Shown piece after piece: positions 63,036 through 64,000 of a DNA stretch of 64,000 nucleotides; the stretch's first letter is position 1; each line of letters begins with the position of its first letter. The notes below the pieces were generated by a model. It did not search any database and had not been told where the DNA came from. It saw nothing but the letters and a program-made list of their open reading frames with translations. A program made the position numbers and the translations under genes. Source of the stretch: an uncultured Bacteroidales bacterium (GTDB lineage: Bacteria; Bacteroidota; Bacteroidia; Bacteroidales; WCHB1-69); the NCBI GenBank assembly GCA_900315245.1, contig OMYJ01000002.1, forward strand, positions 121,864 to 185,863. The letters run 5' to 3'.

Positions 63036-63815
63036 TTAGAAGAAATTGATGTTCACGGCAATTTCTACGCAACCAAGATTGGCACGCTGGTCAACCTTGC
63101 TGAGACTGTTCTGCGCTTTTCCTTTCCCCTTGAAGTAGTTGGTGATACCTTGTATGTAGTTGACTGTCAGTCCCGCTCGCATATTCCGGGTAATTGAATA
63201 TTCGAATCCGAGACCTGCGATAAAGGACTCCCGCAACAATGCCGCTTCCTCGGAAGGCACTCTTTGGCGTGACCATACTTCGTTTCCGATTGTATAACTG
63301 TCAATGTTGGAAGCTTTTATATTGAAACTGTGCAACAATCCGGCATTACCGCAGATAAAGAAATTGTTGATGGATCCTGTCTTTAACGTAATCATCGTAG
63401 GAATAGTGAGATAAGTGGCTCGATAAGTCCGCTGCGTGTGAGTGCTGTCGGCAATTATTAACGACCCGAATGGGATATTGTCCAAAAACTCCATCTTCCC
63501 CCCGCGATGTTCGACGAAAAAGCCCGTGGAAAAATAGAAACTTTTCTTATGGGTAAGGTTGATATTCAGATTCAGTCCGTAGCGAAGCCCTATCACTATA
63601 CCGTTTTTCTTATATCCTTCAGTATGGTCGTACATCCAGTCAAAGGCTTGTCCAAAAGTAACTCCGAAGTTGATACGACCTCCGTTGCACGGGTCTTTGA
63701 TATACGTCGAGGACATCCGTGGCTTCTTCGATTTGTTCACATCCTGCGCGGAAAGCATCATCGTGCCTGCGCATACGATAACCGCCAATAACAGAATTGT
63801 CTTTTTCATATCCAT
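63036..63815 (-). CDS. Outer-membrane beta-barrel protein
   Basis: A 259-residue protein with signal peptide ('MKKTILLLAVIVCAGTMMLSAQ'; start at 63815 or two codons later). The mature part has the alternating strands of an 8-stranded porin-family barrel ('GIVIGLRYGLNLNINLT', 'KSFYFSTGFFVEHRGG', 'ATYLTIPTMITLKTG', 'FIAGLGFEYSITRNMRAGLTVNYIQGI') and ends in an aromatic residue ('VNINFF'), as needed for barrel assembly. Function unknown. Leads the operon with the FAH and MFS genes. Confidence 0.75.
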   Translation of the reverse strand: MDMKKTILLLAVIVCAGTMMLSAQDVNKSKKPRMSSTYIKDPCNGGRINFGVTFGQAFDWMYDHTEGYKKNGIVIGLRYGLNLNINLTHKKSFYFSTGFFVEHRGGKMEFLDNIPFGSLIIADSTHTQRTYRATYLTIPTMITLKTGSINNFFICGNAGLLHSFNIKASNIDSYTIGNEVWSRQRVPSEEAALLRESFIAGLGFEYSITRNMRAGLTVNYIQGITNYFKGKGKAQNSLSKVDQRANLGCVEIAVNINFF

Positions 63816-63835
63816 AGGTTTTAATTTTGAAGCAG

Positions 63836-63843
63836 CAAAAATA
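63836..63843 (-). promoter_or_regulatory. -7 element for the barrel-FAH-MFS operon
   Basis: TATTTTTG on the minus strand, leader about 14 bases before the ATG at 63815. Confidence 0.5.
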
Positions 63844-63850
63844 CAATTTT

Positions 63851-64000
63851 TCAGAATGTGTAACGCAATCCGAAATTCAAACCCCAGTCAAATTTGTGAT
63901 CGGCAAAATACCGGTTGAAGACGCAGCGGTAACCCGGACGAAAATCGAATTGGAAGGCGAGGTAAGTGTCGATGAGGTATTCCAAACCAATAATGGCATT
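63851..64000 (-). CDS. Outer-membrane protein, C-terminal fragment
   Basis: A frame that enters from the right edge and stops at TGA 63851-63853, giving the last 49 residues. It reads as beta-strands ('GLEYLIDTYLAFQFDFRPGYR', 'DWGLNFGLRYTF') with the C-terminal Phe of outer-membrane barrels. Same orientation and probably the same class as the gene downstream. Confidence 0.65.
   Translation of the reverse strand, partial: NAIIGLEYLIDTYLAFQFDFRPGYRCVFNRYFADHKFDWGLNFGLRYTF

Overview
The window comes from a member of the Bacteroidota, most likely the order Bacteroidales. Promoter -7 elements of the TAnnTTTG type stand in front of many genes. There is a T9SS-type C-terminal sorting domain, a PorE-like T9SS envelope protein, a GldB-like lipoprotein, Fibrobacter-succinogenes-major-paralogous (FISUMP) domains, a short archaeal/eukaryotic-type ProS, meso-diaminopimelate dehydrogenase and carboxynorspermidine dehydrogenase. 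Species cannot be named from sequence reading alone.

Layout. 1-5426 (+): distal end of a prophage or phage-derived tail module: a C-terminal fragment, a tail protein, a 1205-residue tail-fibre-like protein carrying two FISUMP domains, and a small tail protein. 5490-12427: envelope genes (an internally duplicated barrel-like protein, an S41 peptidase, a host secreted protein with two FISUMP domains) and a membrane LytTR regulator fused to a winged helix. 12469-13328: a hypothetical gene and the truncated 3' end of an AlbA/RecG-like regulator. 13390-22277: housekeeping genes (rluE, a phosphopantetheinyl transferase, ddh, tRNA-Leu, tRNA-Gly, an RsmI-family methyltransferase, guanine deaminase, a cytidylate-kinase-like gene, gcvT, trmB, an MsbA-like ABC exporter). 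22439-32668: one 10.2-kb gene for a secreted, repeat-rich, T9SS-sorted surface protein. 33131-47217: PorE-like protein, mazG, proS, a tyrosine/histidine-rich lipoprotein, a FadL-like protein, a hypothetical secreted protein, carboxynorspermidine dehydrogenase, GldB-like protein, ssb, alaS. 47370-58286: an 11-kb defence operon. 58345-64000: flippase-like protein, rfaE2, a LytM/LysM protein, a nucleoside-type MFS transporter, an FAH-family protein and outer-membrane proteins.

The most unusual region is the defence operon. A type I restriction-modification system with two tandem, different HsdM genes and an AlbA/ATPase regulator has an AAA ATPase plus HNH nuclease pair (Septu PtuA/PtuB-like) between hsdS and hsdR. 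The pair and the second half of hsdS are visibly AT-rich. At the right edge the first 42 bases of hsdR are duplicated 191 bp upstream with only two synonymous differences. A GC-rich palindromic mini-element lies between the copies, creating an upstream reading frame that overlaps the true hsdR start.

A second theme is intergenic: many gaps hold short arrays of a repeated 6-11-base 'word', different in each gap, and these arrays supply stop codons, and once a TTG start, to neighbouring genes. Small hairpin elements, including two related copies at gene ends (41.5 kb and 61.0 kb), form another dispersed class.
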